In this document: in pieces, positions 1-6,547 of the stretch
How the letters are laid out: each line of letters opens with the position of its first letter
How positions within the stretch are numbered: the stretch's first letter is position 1
Source: a virus
Reading direction: 5' to 3' (one strand)
IMG/VR virus record: IMGVR_UViG_3300021138_001458
Span: 1-53,953 of that record
Length of the DNA stretch: 53,953 bases
The notes under the pieces: generated by a model
What the model was told of the DNA's origin: nothing
Database searches by the model: none
Seen by the model: only the letters and a program-made list of their open reading frames with translations
Program-made: the position numbers and the translations under genes

Positions 1-236
1 TATCTATATTTCCTTATCAATTTAAAGATCTCTGTTATATCGGTGAACTTCATCTCCTGCCCATATCTGATTGGATAAAAGGCTACTGTGAATCCATGGT
101 TACCATAGAAGTAATCATCCTCTTCTATTTCTTTACCATTTATTTCATCGATATAAATCCAAGGAAAGTTACTGCCTAGTTTTATTTCTATTCCCAGTTT
201 CTCCATCCTCTTCATGAACACATCTAACTTTTCCAT
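1..236 (-). CDS. conserved phage hypothetical protein, 3' end cut by window edge
   Basis: A 78-codon open frame starts at ATG 236 and runs off the left edge; the last complete codon is Arg and the next two bases are TA, so a stop probably follows at once. The protein begins MEKLDVFMKRMEKLGIEI and contains NFPWIYIDEINGK, then a glycine/aromatic stretch (GNHGFTVAFYPI) and FTDITEIFKLIRKY. I recognise this as a small protein found in many tailed phages, with no known function. No signal peptide or membrane segment. It lies downstream of the two tRNA genes and may be in the same transcript. Confidence 0.8.
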   Translation of the reverse strand, partial: MEKLDVFMKRMEKLGIEIKLGSNFPWIYIDEINGKEIEEDDYFYGNHGFTVAFYPIRYGQEMKFTDITEIFKLIRKYR

Positions 237-253
237 TTCAACTACTTTTTACG

Positions 254-326
254 TTTCCCCTAGCAGGCTTGAACTGCTGACTCCGATATTAAAAGTATCG
301 TACTCTACCAACTGAGTTAAGAGGAA
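254..326 (-). tRNA. tRNA-Lys (anticodon TTT)
   Basis: A full cloverleaf can be read on the minus strand. The acceptor stem TTCCTCT/AGGGGAA has one G-T pair, the D arm closes ACTC/GAGT, the anticodon stem CGATA/TATCG encloses CTTTTAA (anticodon TTT), and the T arm is AGCAG-TTCAAGC-CTGCT. The discriminator base is A and no CCA is encoded. The AAA codon it reads fits this AT-rich genome. Confidence 0.93.
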
Positions 327-344
327 TTGATATGCTATCTATAA

Positions 345-372
345 GTCCTCCTTAGCTTTTTAATTAGAGGAC
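345..372. repeat. 6-bp inverted repeat between the two tRNAs
   Basis: GTCCTC and GAGGAC flank a 16-nt AT-rich loop. The 84 nt between the tRNA genes hold nothing else I can recognise. It may be a processing hairpin or chance. Confidence 0.25.
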
Positions 373-410
373 ACTGTCTCGTTTTCGTTTCATTGTTAAA
401 TTTGTTTATG

Positions 411-482
411 TGGTACCTTGGAGTAACGATCTCCACTCTGAAGATTTTCAGTCTTCCGCTAATCCATCTCAGCTAAAGCACC
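411..482 (-). tRNA. tRNA-Phe (anticodon GAA)
   Basis: Cloverleaf on the minus strand: acceptor GGTGCTT/AGGTACC with two G-T pairs, D arm GCT...AGC, anticodon stem GAAGA/TCTTC around CTGAAAA (anticodon GAA), and T arm TGGAG-ATCGTTA-CTCCA. The discriminator is A and no CCA is encoded. It is the first gene after a promoter-like site at 508-541. Confidence 0.9.
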
Positions 483-507
483 ATTGTTATTATCTCTTTC
501 TATATAT

Positions 508-541
508 TAAATGTAAGGACTTTTTTTCGATCTACCTACAA
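508..541 (-). promoter_or_regulatory. promoter-like site for the tRNA pair
   Basis: Reads AAAAAAAGTCCTTACATTTA, sharing the AAAAAAAGTCCTTAnATTTA block with the promoters at 802 and 1157. The -33 position reads TAG instead of TTG at exact 20-nt spacing, so it is weaker than the others. Confidence 0.5.
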
Positions 542-577
542 TTTGTTTAACAAATCTTAACTTTTTTTTTAATTAAA

Positions 578-608
578 ATAAAAAAGCCCTGATTTTGTGG
601 TCAGGGCT
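578..608 (-). terminator. intrinsic terminator after the 42-aa ORF
   Basis: On the minus strand, AGCCCTGA and TCAGGGCT form a perfect 8-bp stem with an 8-nt loop, followed by TTTTTATTTT. It ends the short transcript started at 802-832 and lies before the tRNA promoter. Confidence 0.92.
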
Positions 609-635
609 CTTTAGTTATTGGTTATTATAGAATCT

Positions 636-764
636 TTATTCTGCTTCTCCGTCACTAATTCGCCCTTTGTTTGTATCTTTAATCATATTAAAACAATACG
701 CCACCGGTAGTAGATTTCTACTCTCTGTCTGCCAATTGCCTGTATGTAATATAGATCGTGTCAT
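636..764 (-). CDS. small hypothetical protein, 42 aa
   Basis: ATG at 764, TAA at 636. The peptide reads MTRSILHTGNWQTESRNLLP, then VAYCFNMIKDTNKGRISDGEAE. No family recognised. Support for a real gene comes from context: a Bacteroidetes-type promoter at 802, a late-type element at 772 only 7 nt from the ATG, and a strong terminator 28 nt after the stop, which together define a one-gene unit. It could alternatively be the leader of a small RNA. Confidence 0.55.
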   Translation of the reverse strand: MTRSILHTGNWQTESRNLLPVAYCFNMIKDTNKGRISDGEAE

Positions 765-771
765 TGTATTA

Positions 772-779
772 ATAAATAG
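772..779 (-). promoter_or_regulatory. late-type promoter element
   Basis: CTATTTAT on the minus strand, 7 nt before the ATG at 764. Confidence 0.4.
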
Positions 780-801
780 TCTCTGTTTCTGTTTTATTTA
801 A

Positions 802-832
802 TAAATATAAGAACTTTTTTTCTACTTTCCAA
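802..832 (-). promoter_or_regulatory. Bacteroidetes-type promoter
   Basis: TTG, exactly 20 nt, TATATTTA on the minus strand. It overlaps the last codons of the 822-980 ORF and drives the 42-aa ORF. Confidence 0.75.
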
Positions 833-980
833 CTTTTATTTCTCTTTTTATTTGTCTAGCTAGCCATTTCTTTCTAAAATCTACTATAGGTGGTATCTTA
901 TTCCACTTCTTTGTTTTGATGTAGTGGTTTACTAACCTAGATGTTAGGTCAATGGTGAATGAGTAGAGTTTATACTTCAC
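822..980 (-). CDS. small basic hypothetical protein, 52 aa (GTG start)
   Basis: The GTG start overlaps the TGA stop of the upstream ORF in GTGA, typical of translational coupling. The product is very basic and ends RQIKREIKVGK. The final VGK codons and stop coincide with the -33 region of the promoter at 802-832. No family recognised; no membrane segment. The coupling and absence of any other gene here support it. Confidence 0.6.
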   Translation of the reverse strand: MKYKLYSFTIDLTSRLVNHYIKTKKWNKIPPIVDFRKKWLARQIKREIKVGK

Positions 981-1141
981 AACTTTTCTAATTCCTGATG
1001 TACATAAATCCAGTAATCTGTATCAAATACATTTTGGATTAATTCCTCAACTGTAATAATAGCATGTTGTATTGCTTCTTTTTCAATAGCAAAAACATTA
1101 TGCTTATCAATTAATTCTTGTGCTTTTTCTTTTGGTGTCAT
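977..1141 (-). CDS. small hypothetical protein, 54 aa
   Basis: ATG at 1141, TGA at 977. The sequence (MTPKEKAQELIDKHNVFA...) is helical and charged, ending DYWIYVHQELEKL. Similar short phage proteins starting TPKEKAxEL are common and have no known role. It follows the promoter at 1157-1187 with a 15-nt gap and is coupled to the next ORF. Confidence 0.75.
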   Translation of the reverse strand: MTPKEKAQELIDKHNVFAIEKEAIQHAIITVEELIQNVFDTDYWIYVHQELEKL

Positions 1142-1156
1142 AACTTTTTATTTAAC

Positions 1157-1187
1157 TAAATATAAGGACTTTTTTTCTACTTTCCAA
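1157..1187 (-). promoter_or_regulatory. Bacteroidetes-type promoter
   Basis: TTG, 20 nt, TATATTTA. The 31-nt site is nearly identical to that at 802-832, including AAGTAGAAAAAAAGTCCT. It overlaps the end of the metallophosphoesterase gene. Confidence 0.78.
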
Positions 1188-1890
1188 CTTTAAATTTACC
1201 ATCTTCCAAAATTAAATACTCACCTGATGTTGGTAACGTATCAATGAAGTAGTATCTACCTCCTGTGGCTTTACCTTCGATATCAATTTGAGATTGTACT
1301 GTATGTCCAACTACTTGGATTACTTCTTTACGTAATGTATCGTAGTTAATATGCATTAGTGATTTAGGTCTAATCCAAATTGGTGTTTGGTATATGTCAT
1401 CTCCATACGGATCTCTACCGTAGAACATAAACATCTTGGGTCTATATTTGAATAGATCGTTTAATAAGTCTGCGATACTATTTACTCTCCACCTCTCTTT
1501 ACCAAATACATCGTCTAGGTACCTACTGCTAACACCGGCATGTGTATACATTACACCATCAAATTGGTATGCCATTTGTAGATGTTCTCTATTCTCGTCT
1601 ACCACTTGAGTGATATTAGGTGCAATACCTTGTTGGTATCCGCTTGTACCGGTGTTTCCGATTTCAGGGAAGTAGTGATGATCATGATTACCAATCAGCA
1701 TTATTACTTCTGACTCTGTTGATTTCTTGTATTCAATAATCTCTTTGAAGTTAGCAATCTGCTCTACTCCACTTATATCAAATGAATCAAAGTAATCACC
1801 AATAAAGATTACCTTGTCAGGTTTCTCTTGATGTACTATTAGTTTCCATGTTGACATTCCGTGGGTATCTCCTATTATAACTGTTTTCAT
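1177..1890 (-). CDS. calcineurin-like metallophosphoesterase, 237 aa
   Basis: The two-metal phosphoesterase signature is complete: GDTHG (residues 7-11), GDYFDS (31-36), GNHDHHY (about 67-73) and later THAGVS and GHT. Such enzymes hydrolyse phosphomono- or diesters; phage members resemble PP-phosphatases, but the substrate cannot be told from sequence. It is soluble and single-domain. The promoter at 1895-1925 sits so close that its -7 element ends 5 nt before the ATG, so the mRNA may be leaderless. A second phosphoesterase of a different subfamily lies just upstream. Confidence 0.85.
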   Translation of the reverse strand: MKTVIIGDTHGMSTWKLIVHQEKPDKVIFIGDYFDSFDISGVEQIANFKEIIEYKKSTESEVIMLIGNHDHHYFPEIGNTGTSGYQQGIAPNITQVVDENREHLQMAYQFDGVMYTHAGVSSRYLDDVFGKERWRVNSIADLLNDLFKYRPKMFMFYGRDPYGDDIYQTPIWIRPKSLMHINYDTLRKEVIQVVGHTVQSQIDIEGKATGGRYYFIDTLPTSGEYLILEDGKFKVGK

Positions 1891-1894
1891 AAAC

Positions 1895-1925
1895 TAAATA
1901 TAAGGACTCTACTTTGACTTTCCAA
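1895..1925 (-). promoter_or_regulatory. Bacteroidetes-type promoter, possible leaderless start
   Basis: TTG, 20 nt, TATATTTA. Only GTTT separates the -7 box from the ATG at 1890, so transcription would begin at or beside the start codon. Confidence 0.75.
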
Positions 1926-1928
1926 CTT

Positions 1929-2654
1929 TTAGAAAGACTTTATTTCTATACTATTATCAGTAACAAGTATTGCTGTTTTATTTTCAACCCAGTCTCCTGA
2001 ATTTAAGTAGTGATCATTTCCAATATGACGATCTGCCGGTTGATGAATGTGTCCACAAATCACACCTTGACATCCGTTTTGATGTGCTAATTTAATAGCT
2101 GCCGATTCAAAGTCATTAATATAATTGGTGGCTGCTTTAACACCTGATTTGATTTTCTGTGATATAGATTGATATGGTAACTTTCTCCATACTCTATACC
2201 TGTTATACCATCTATTCAACCATAATGCTAGATCGTATCCAATGGATCCTATCTTGGCCAGCCATTTGTATTTAGTTATGAATACATCTATTACGTCACC
2301 ATGAAAGACATAGTAGCTACGTTGTGATGTTTCTAGTTTGTAGCTCTCCTTTATTTCAATTCTACCAAAGGTATTCCCAATAAATTCTGTTAGGAATTCA
2401 TCGTGGTTACCTCTAATCCAAATTGTTCTTGTTTTATTTGATAGCTTGAGTAACTTAGATACTACTTTGGTATGTTGTTTCTTCCACCTAGCACCTCTGT
2501 TTAGTGCCCACCCGTCCACTATATCTCCATTTAGTATTAGTAGATCGGTTGGATGTTTGTCTATGAATTCAATAAATTCCTTAGCCTTACTGTCCTTAGT
2601 ACCCAAATGTAGATCAGATACTATAATTGCTTTATACTTTATCCCAGTATCCAT
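1929..2654 (-). CDS. LpxH-like metallophosphoesterase, 241 aa
   Basis: Contains SDLHLG, NGDIVDGW, RGNHDEF, HGD and GHIHQPA, the ordered metal-binding motifs of UDP-2,3-diacylglucosamine hydrolase (LpxH) relatives. LpxH cleaves UDP-diacylglucosamine to lipid X in lipid A synthesis; Bacteroidetes carry many paralogues, and the phage copy may act on the host envelope or another nucleotide-sugar lipid (inference). I prefer the Met at 2654, because the Met at 2678 gives a 47-nt overlap with the glycosyltransferase end; both are possible. Its neighbour, a family 2 glycosyltransferase, fits an envelope-glycan role. Confidence 0.78.
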   Translation of the reverse strand: MDTGIKYKAIIVSDLHLGTKDSKAKEFIEFIDKHPTDLLILNGDIVDGWALNRGARWKKQHTKVVSKLLKLSNKTRTIWIRGNHDEFLTEFIGNTFGRIEIKESYKLETSQRSYYVFHGDVIDVFITKYKWLAKIGSIGYDLALWLNRWYNRYRVWRKLPYQSISQKIKSGVKAATNYINDFESAAIKLAHQNGCQGVICGHIHQPADRHIGNDHYLNSGDWVENKTAILVTDNSIEIKSF

Positions 2655-3339
2655 AATCTTGTTTGTACCAGTTTTCATTATTTCTGTTTAACCACGATGA
2701 CCATGCAAGTTTAATCATGTACCGGACACCCTTGTTAAAAAATCTTCGAGGCGAAGTATGTACATAACGGTTAATGATGCTAAACTTTCTGGGTTTAATC
2801 TTCTGAGATAAATGATAGTCCTCAGCAATCTTGTCTTCTTCATTGAAGCCTCCTAATTGGTTAAATGTTTCGGTTTTAAATAACATAAACCCACCTATCG
2901 CAAAAGGCTTTGTAATCCATGATATTAACTGTATTACGTCAAATATTCTGTACACCCAATTGTATTGACCTGTTGTTGTCTTGAATCGACACGTTACTAA
3001 GTCTAGGTCTTTTTTAATGGTTACCTGTAATGCTTTACGAATGATTTTTGTGTCCTTCAAATACATATCAGCATCTAGGAATAGAACGTAAGGTGTTGTA
3101 ACTAACTTAGCTCCATTGTTACGTGCTACTGCAGGTAACCCCCCTTCTATTATTTCAACCTCAGGATAAAAATTGTGAACTGTATTTACCGTGAGAGCTA
3201 GACGGCCTGTTGATGAATCGGCTAAAATTATTCTACATTTAATACACTGTGTGTAAAGTAGATCTAATGTACCCATCAATCTTAGCCCCTCATTCTTGCA
3301 CGGTATTACTATCGTTAGTTGATTGTTCATATTTTTCAA
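2632..3339 (-). CDS. family 2 glycosyltransferase, 235 aa
   Basis: N-terminal VIPCKNEG is the nucleotide-sugar binding start of GT-A family 2. Next come a metal-binding DAD (LFLDADMY, near residue 92) and, about 75 residues later, the acceptor-site AEDYHLSQ. A hydrophobic stretch (VIQLISWITKPFAIGGFMLF) may associate with the membrane. It would move a sugar from NDP-sugar onto a glycan or protein. It overlaps the small ORF upstream and the LpxH-like gene downstream, so they are probably co-translated. Confidence 0.85.
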   Translation of the reverse strand: MKNMNNQLTIVIPCKNEGLRLMGTLDLLYTQCIKCRIILADSSTGRLALTVNTVHNFYPEVEIIEGGLPAVARNNGAKLVTTPYVLFLDADMYLKDTKIIRKALQVTIKKDLDLVTCRFKTTTGQYNWVYRIFDVIQLISWITKPFAIGGFMLFKTETFNQLGGFNEEDKIAEDYHLSQKIKPRKFSIINRYVHTSPRRFFNKGVRYMIKLAWSSWLNRNNENWYKQDYGYWDKV

Positions 3340-3445
3340 ATGCTTTAGCTAATTTCTCACCTAACCATTCTCCCCATTCCTCAAATGTGAATGTTGATTC
3401 TGGATGTTCCTGGAGGTGTAACTTGTATTGTCCTTCTAGTGTCAT
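3290..3445 (-). CDS. small hypothetical protein, 51 aa
   Basis: ATG at 3445, TGA at 3290. It reads MTLEGQYKLHLQEHPESTFT and then FEEWGEWLGEKLAKAFEKYE. It is acidic with a helical tail. Its ATG shares a base with the stop of the membrane-protein gene (TAATG), and its 3' end overlaps the glycosyltransferase start by 50 nt, as in a tightly coupled operon. Short phage proteins with this EExxxWL pattern are common; function unknown. Confidence 0.7.
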   Translation of the reverse strand: MTLEGQYKLHLQEHPESTFTFEEWGEWLGEKLAKAFEKYEQSTNDSNTVQE

Positions 3446-3846
3446 TACTTATTTATTAGTAGGTGGTCATAAAAGATAACAAATACAATATCCCTTGATA
3501 TCCCTGCAATAACAAAGTATAATGTAATTAACCCAAAGTCATATGGGAATCCAATATATGCTGCAGATGCTATTGCTAGCGAATTAAATATCTCCTTTAA
3601 TGACTTAAATAGATGCCATGCATCTGTTAGAGCTACAGGTATGACTATTCCTTTCCACTTCTTGAATCCTTTGGATGGAGTGTTGTCTACATACTTGTTA
3701 GTCCAGCTAACGTTCTTATTCCAATAGTTTGGATTTTTGTTTTTGAAAATACTAATGCTAAAATGATCTGAACAAGTATCCATTAGAGCATCAAAAATAC
3801 CTCCTATACAATATAGGAGAATAGGAATTAATAGTAAGTATTGCAT
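3445..3846 (-). CDS. integral membrane protein, 133 aa
   Basis: The N-terminal hydrophobic helix (YLLLIPILLYCIGGIFDALMD) is followed by a polar region with NPNYWNKNVSWTNKY and two or three further hydrophobic helices ending in FVIFYDHLL. The layout (SDHF, KNKNPNYWNK, DAWHLFKS) matches a small membrane family seen in phage and Bacteroidetes genomes with no assigned role. It could be an envelope-modifying or metal-dependent membrane enzyme given its conserved D/H residues; this is a guess. Confidence 0.7.
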   Translation of the reverse strand: MQYLLLIPILLYCIGGIFDALMDTCSDHFSISIFKNKNPNYWNKNVSWTNKYVDNTPSKGFKKWKGIVIPVALTDAWHLFKSLKEIFNSLAIASAAYIGFPYDFGLITLYFVIAGISRDIVFVIFYDHLLINK

Positions 3847-3847
3847 A

Positions 3848-4147
3848 TTATTTATTTTTAGGTGGGTGATAATTTTCTCTTAACCAATCCCAGAAGGCTA
3901 ATGCGTCTTCAGGTACACCTACTGGTCTACCGTATCTCTCAATAATATCTAACCAGGTTGGTTGTTGAGGAATGATTTTAGCAAACCATAATGTTTCTAA
4001 AGCTAGGAACTTTTTTTCATACATAAACATTACTTCTTGTCCTTCTTGAAGTTTTTCGGTAATATCTTCCTCTCTTAATTTAACATCACCATATTGGTAT
4101 TTAATATTCCATACCTTATCTTCATTACGATATAGTGTACCTTTCAT
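3848..4147 (-). CDS. hypothetical protein, 99 aa
   Basis: I place the start at Met 4147 (MKGTLYRNEDKVW) rather than 4183, because the 29-aa zinc-ribbon ORF ends at 4159 and the extra 12 residues look like its overlap. The N-terminal half is beta-rich (VWNIKYQYGD, EGQEVMFMYEKK); the C-terminal half is proline/tryptophan rich (PTWLDIIERYGRP, FWDWLRENYHPP). Not recognised. A late-type element abuts the start. Confidence 0.65.
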   Translation of the reverse strand: MKGTLYRNEDKVWNIKYQYGDVKLREEDITEKLQEGQEVMFMYEKKFLALETLWFAKIIPQQPTWLDIIERYGRPVGVPEDALAFWDWLRENYHPPKNK

Positions 4148-4151
4148 GTAT

Positions 4152-4159
4152 ATAAATAT
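4152..4159 (-). promoter_or_regulatory. late-type element, doubtful
   Basis: ATATTTAT lies only 4 nt before the ATG at 4147. That is too close for a normal leader, so it may be chance in AT-rich DNA or serve another start. Confidence 0.25.
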
Positions 4160-4248
4160 TAGTTGTTCTTCTCTTCCAAGCATTTAGGGCATGGTATATT
4201 TACTGGATGTAAAGTGCCATGTTTATCACATAGTTTCTTTTCTTTCAT
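4159..4248 (-). CDS. 29-aa zinc-ribbon microprotein
   Basis: ATG at 4248, TAA at 4159. The peptide reads [20 protein letters not shown], then PKCLEEKNN. A CxxH and a CxxC pair 11 residues apart form a plausible zinc site. Its ATG overlaps the stop of the thyA fragment (TAATG), implying coupling. Tiny CxxH/CxxC proteins are common in phages and usually bind nucleic acid or a host protein; function unknown. Confidence 0.55.
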   Translation of the reverse strand: MKEKKLCDKHGTLHPVNIPCPKCLEEKNN

Positions 4249-4403
4249 TAGTTACTTAACGGGAATCCATCAGACATTTTATGTCTAATTTCTCTACTGA
4301 ATACTGATAGTGTACCTGTACCTGTTCTATCTGTTTTCTTTACTCCATTATCCAATATATCTTGAAGTAAATCTGTGTATTGTTTATCTAGTTTATTGTT
4401 CAT
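4248..4403 (-). CDS. orphan N-terminal fragment of thymidylate synthase, 51 aa
   Basis: The first 49 residues align with the start of Thy[15 protein letters not shown], then [11 protein letters not shown], then GFPL. The RTGTGT segment is the dUMP phosphate-binding loop with its catalytic Arg. ThyA then continues with TTK; here the frame reads SN and stops. The remaining 200 or so residues, including the active-site Cys, are not in this window. There is no intein start and no recognisable intron. The 4-nt overlap with the upstream gene and 1-nt overlap with the next ORF look like a maintained reading frame rather than random decay. It could be a remnant, the first exon of an interrupted gene, or a small regulator. 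Confidence 0.7.
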   Translation of the reverse strand: MNNKLDKQYTDLLQDILDNGVKKTDRTGTGTLSVFSREIRHKMSDGFPLSN

Positions 4404-4621
4404 ATTAGTATACATTTTTCTCTTGGGAATGATAGTATATGTAATTTACCATCTATATAAGCATCGCCTGAATACAACTTCTCCTCTGTCCCTATAATAG
4501 TCATATTTGCTACATTTATTAATTCTAAACCTGCTTTATAAACAGTTGAATCTGGGTGTCGTTGATAGTCTTCTACTAGTCTTACTTTAATACCGTCTGT
4601 CCATCTTGTTGATTTATTCAT
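4400..4621 (-). CDS. hypothetical protein, 73 aa
   Basis: The longest frame starts at 4663 but overlaps the upstream gene by 32 nt; the internal Met at 4621 ([13 protein letters not shown]) lies 10 nt after that gene's stop and is the better start. The product looks like a small beta-barrel ([32 protein letters not shown]). It ends in ATGA overlap with the thyA fragment. No family recognised. Confidence 0.65.
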   Translation of the reverse strand: MNKSTRWTDGIKVRLVEDYQRHPDSTVYKAGLELINVANMTIIGTEEKLYSGDAYIDGKLHILSFPREKCILI

Positions 4622-4631
4622 ATTCTTTATT

Positions 4632-5156
4632 TTAATCCCACCATCTTCTAATATTCCTCTCAAGGATAGTGAATAGTAATTTATGTGCTCTTTCTTCGTT
4701 GATGTGTGCTATATTCAAAGCAATACCTACTACAGTATCTTTATTGAAGATAGGTTCAGGATTGTTTATAACCTGCTTGTAGATGCGTGGATACTTTCTA
4801 AAGTATTCATCAAAACGATGATTTGGATCTTCTTCGATATCTAGTTCCCAGTAACCTGGTTGTGATTCAGAATCATTCCAATTGAACTTTGGTTCATGGT
4901 AATCCTGATATTCACCACTATACCATTCATTCTGTAGCTTATCAATCAATCTTACACATAGTCTCATAATTTGAGCATCACGTTGGGCACGTAGATGTCT
5001 GTCATGATATCCAATGTACTCTGCTTGATTCTTTAGTTTGAATTTGAGAATCTCGTAAATGTATCTGTGATCCCAATCCTGGTCATTCCATATGATTGGA
5101 AACCATCTTACTAAGTTTTTTATTCTTTTAAAGAAACCTTTAATTGTGTGTATCAT
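4632..5156 (-). CDS. conserved phage hypothetical protein, 174 aa
   Basis: N-terminal WFPIIWNDQDWDHRYIYEIL followed by a helical region rich in His/Arg (HDRHLRAQRDAQIMRLCVRLIDKLQ) and an acidic middle part. I recognise this architecture (IWxDxDWD, LKFKL, RHLRAQ..I..C..LI) as a protein spread through very different large phages, of unknown function. The aromatic N-terminus is amphipathic, not a clear membrane span. Confidence 0.78.
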   Translation of the reverse strand: MIHTIKGFFKRIKNLVRWFPIIWNDQDWDHRYIYEILKFKLKNQAEYIGYHDRHLRAQRDAQIMRLCVRLIDKLQNEWYSGEYQDYHEPKFNWNDSESQPGYWELDIEEDPNHRFDEYFRKYPRIYKQVINNPEPIFNKDTVVGIALNIAHINEERAHKLLFTILERNIRRWWD

Positions 5157-5164
5157 AACTTGTT

Positions 5165-5689
5165 TTATTTGTTTTCTTCAATGAATGTAATTAATAATTC
5201 TTCTAGCTCTTTTGTGTATTTTGGGTTAGCAGCCCCAGCAGCCCAAGCAGCCCAAGCAGCAGCCTTAGCAGCCCCAGCAGCCCTAGAAGCAGCCCTAGCA
5301 GCAGCCCTAGCAGCACTAGCAATCCTAGCAGCATCCGAAGCAGCCCAAGCAGCATCCACAGCATCCTCTAACTCCTCTACACCTATCTCACCTGCTAGGT
5401 ATAACCTAGCAGCTTCTATTGCTTTACGAGGTCTGTTATCACTAGGGTACTCCTCTTCAAAGATAGGAAGAACAGCTTCTGCTATTTTAATAGCAAGATG
5501 TTGGTTCTGACTATTTGTAAAAACTCTACAACAAAAGAACCAGTACTTATCCTGTAAAGGAATACTACTCTGTAGTATATCTTCATAGCTAACTACTTCT
5601 CTTTCTTTTGGAAATAGATTTTCTATTTGCTCACTTTCATAACATCCTATATTTTCTAACAGGAACTCTAAATTGTATTCTGTTTGCAT
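5165..5689 (-). CDS. Ala-rich immunity-like protein, 174 aa
   Basis: A globular N-terminal half (YWFFCCRVFTNSQNQHLAIK, then NRPRKAIEAARLYLAGE) is followed from about residue 110 by a 45-residue Ala/Trp helix built of AAWAA, AARAA and AAKAA units, then a short acidic tail. The PRKAIEAA plus poly-Ala-helix layout resembles the 'putative immunity protein' family of Bacteroidetes and their phages. The DNA under the Ala tract is a run of imperfect GCNGCN triplet repeats, prone to slippage. Function in a phage is unknown. Confidence 0.7.
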   Translation of the reverse strand: MQTEYNLEFLLENIGCYESEQIENLFPKEREVVSYEDILQSSIPLQDKYWFFCCRVFTNSQNQHLAIKIAEAVLPIFEEEYPSDNRPRKAIEAARLYLAGEIGVEELEDAVDAAWAASDAARIASAARAAARAASRAAGAAKAAAWAAWAAGAANPKYTKELEELLITFIEENK

Positions 5690-5692
5690 AAC

Positions 5693-6085
5693 TTATTTGT
5701 TTTCGTATTTTACTTTTAATGCTTCGTATTGAGCTCTTTCTTTTACTTCCAATTCTGCTTCTGATATTCTACGAGCTTCTGCTTGTTTTTCTTTTAACAG
5801 TCTAACTCGTTCATCTCTCTCGGTTATTGCTTGTGCTTTAATCTCTTCATTTGATTTATAAAGTAGTTCTAGTTTAAAGCTAAATCCTACAGGATCATCA
5901 TAGTAATGAGCTGTTTCTGATCGGATAAAAATCTCATCTTCGTCGATTTCAACCTCTCTACATGCTTTATAAAGTGGATATCTATCTTTATCTACTTCAT
6001 TTAATATCTCAGCTACTTGAAGTGCTTTGTCTTCTATTGCTTCTTTAGCAGCTAGGTAACTTTCAAACTGTTCTTTTGTTATCAT
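5693..6085 (-). CDS. hypothetical protein with C-terminal coiled coil, 130 aa
   Basis: An acidic globular N-terminal part (about residues 1-80; DEDEIFIRSETAHYYDDPVGFSF) is followed by a long charged helix (AQAITERDERVRLLKEKQAEA...) predicted to form a coiled coil. First gene after the promoter at 6101-6131, 15 nt downstream of the -7 box. Not recognised beyond general similarity to other phage orphans. Confidence 0.75.
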   Translation of the reverse strand: MITKEQFESYLAAKEAIEDKALQVAEILNEVDKDRYPLYKACREVEIDEDEIFIRSETAHYYDDPVGFSFKLELLYKSNEEIKAQAITERDERVRLLKEKQAEARRISEAELEVKERAQYEALKVKYENK

Positions 6086-6100
6086 AATTTTCTATTTAAT

Positions 6101-6131
6101 TAAATATAAGAACTATTCTTTGACCAAACAA
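6101..6131 (-). promoter_or_regulatory. Bacteroidetes-type promoter
   Basis: TTG, 20 nt, TATATTTA, just upstream of the 130-aa ORF and right after the terminator at 6143. It starts the leftward early operon ending near position 1930. Confidence 0.75.
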
Positions 6132-6142
6132 CTTTATTTTAT

Positions 6143-6165
6143 AAAAAAACCTCCTAAAAAGGAGG
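6143..6165 (-). terminator. intrinsic terminator
   Basis: CCTCC-TTTTTA-GGAGG hairpin followed by seven T on the minus strand. It ends the transcript carrying the 85-aa membrane protein gene. Confidence 0.9.
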
Positions 6166-6191
6166 CTTAATTTTGGTTTTGTAGAAATTAA

Positions 6192-6449
6192 TTATTGGTT
6201 TTCTTCGGGTTGTTTTGGTTGCTGGTCTGGTTTACTTAGTCCTTTTAAGCTAAATTTATCTACCGTATCTGCACCAATACCTACTACTGCTAATAATAAT
6301 ACAGCATTTAAAGCTGTGGTATCGGGTGTATACTTTAAAAATACTATAGTACATAGTACTAATGTACATATAAAGCCGGCTACTGGTTTGATTGATATTG
6401 ATCCTCTCTCGTCTTTAAAGAGACTGATTACAAATTCTTTAAATGTCAT
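6192..6449 (-). CDS. small two-helix membrane protein, holin candidate
   Basis: 85 aa. After a charged N-terminus (FKDERGSISIKPV) come two hydrophobic helices, about residues 22-40 (VAGFICTLVLCTIVFLKY) and 46-62 (ALNAVLLLAVVGIGADTV), then a polar Pro/Gln tail. Two spans with a hydrophilic tail is the class II holin layout, and a single-gene unit with a late-type element 15 nt upstream and a terminator downstream suits a lysis gene. No endolysin is adjacent, so the call is tentative. Confidence 0.5.
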   Translation of the reverse strand: MTFKEFVISLFKDERGSISIKPVAGFICTLVLCTIVFLKYTPDTTALNAVLLLAVVGIGADTVDKFSLKGLSKPDQQPKQPEENQ

Positions 6450-6464
6450 ACTATTTAATTTATT

Positions 6465-6472
6465 ATAAATAG
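6465..6472 (-). promoter_or_regulatory. late-type promoter element
   Basis: CTATTTAT, 15 nt before the ATG of the holin-like gene. Confidence 0.5.
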
Positions 6473-6547
6473 TAAAAAAACATCTTTCTCGTTTAAAAAG
6501 GTAATGTTTGCGAGCCTTTTTTGCTCCCTCGACCTTTTTTAAGTTTA

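Noticed and set aside
680-764. tRNA-Leu-like stretch (AATTGGCAGAC, GTAGA..TCTAC)
   Set aside because: No acceptor or T stem can be formed; the region reads better as a 42-codon ORF with promoter and terminator.
4159-4403. Group I intron in thyA
   Set aside because: Space after the fragment is filled by coupled ORFs and no intron core or second exon is visible.
6480-6547. Hairpins with AAAAAAGG..CCTTTTT as a terminator of the lipoprotein gene
   Set aside because: Only 4-6 weak pairs and no consistent stem plus T-run order on the minus strand.
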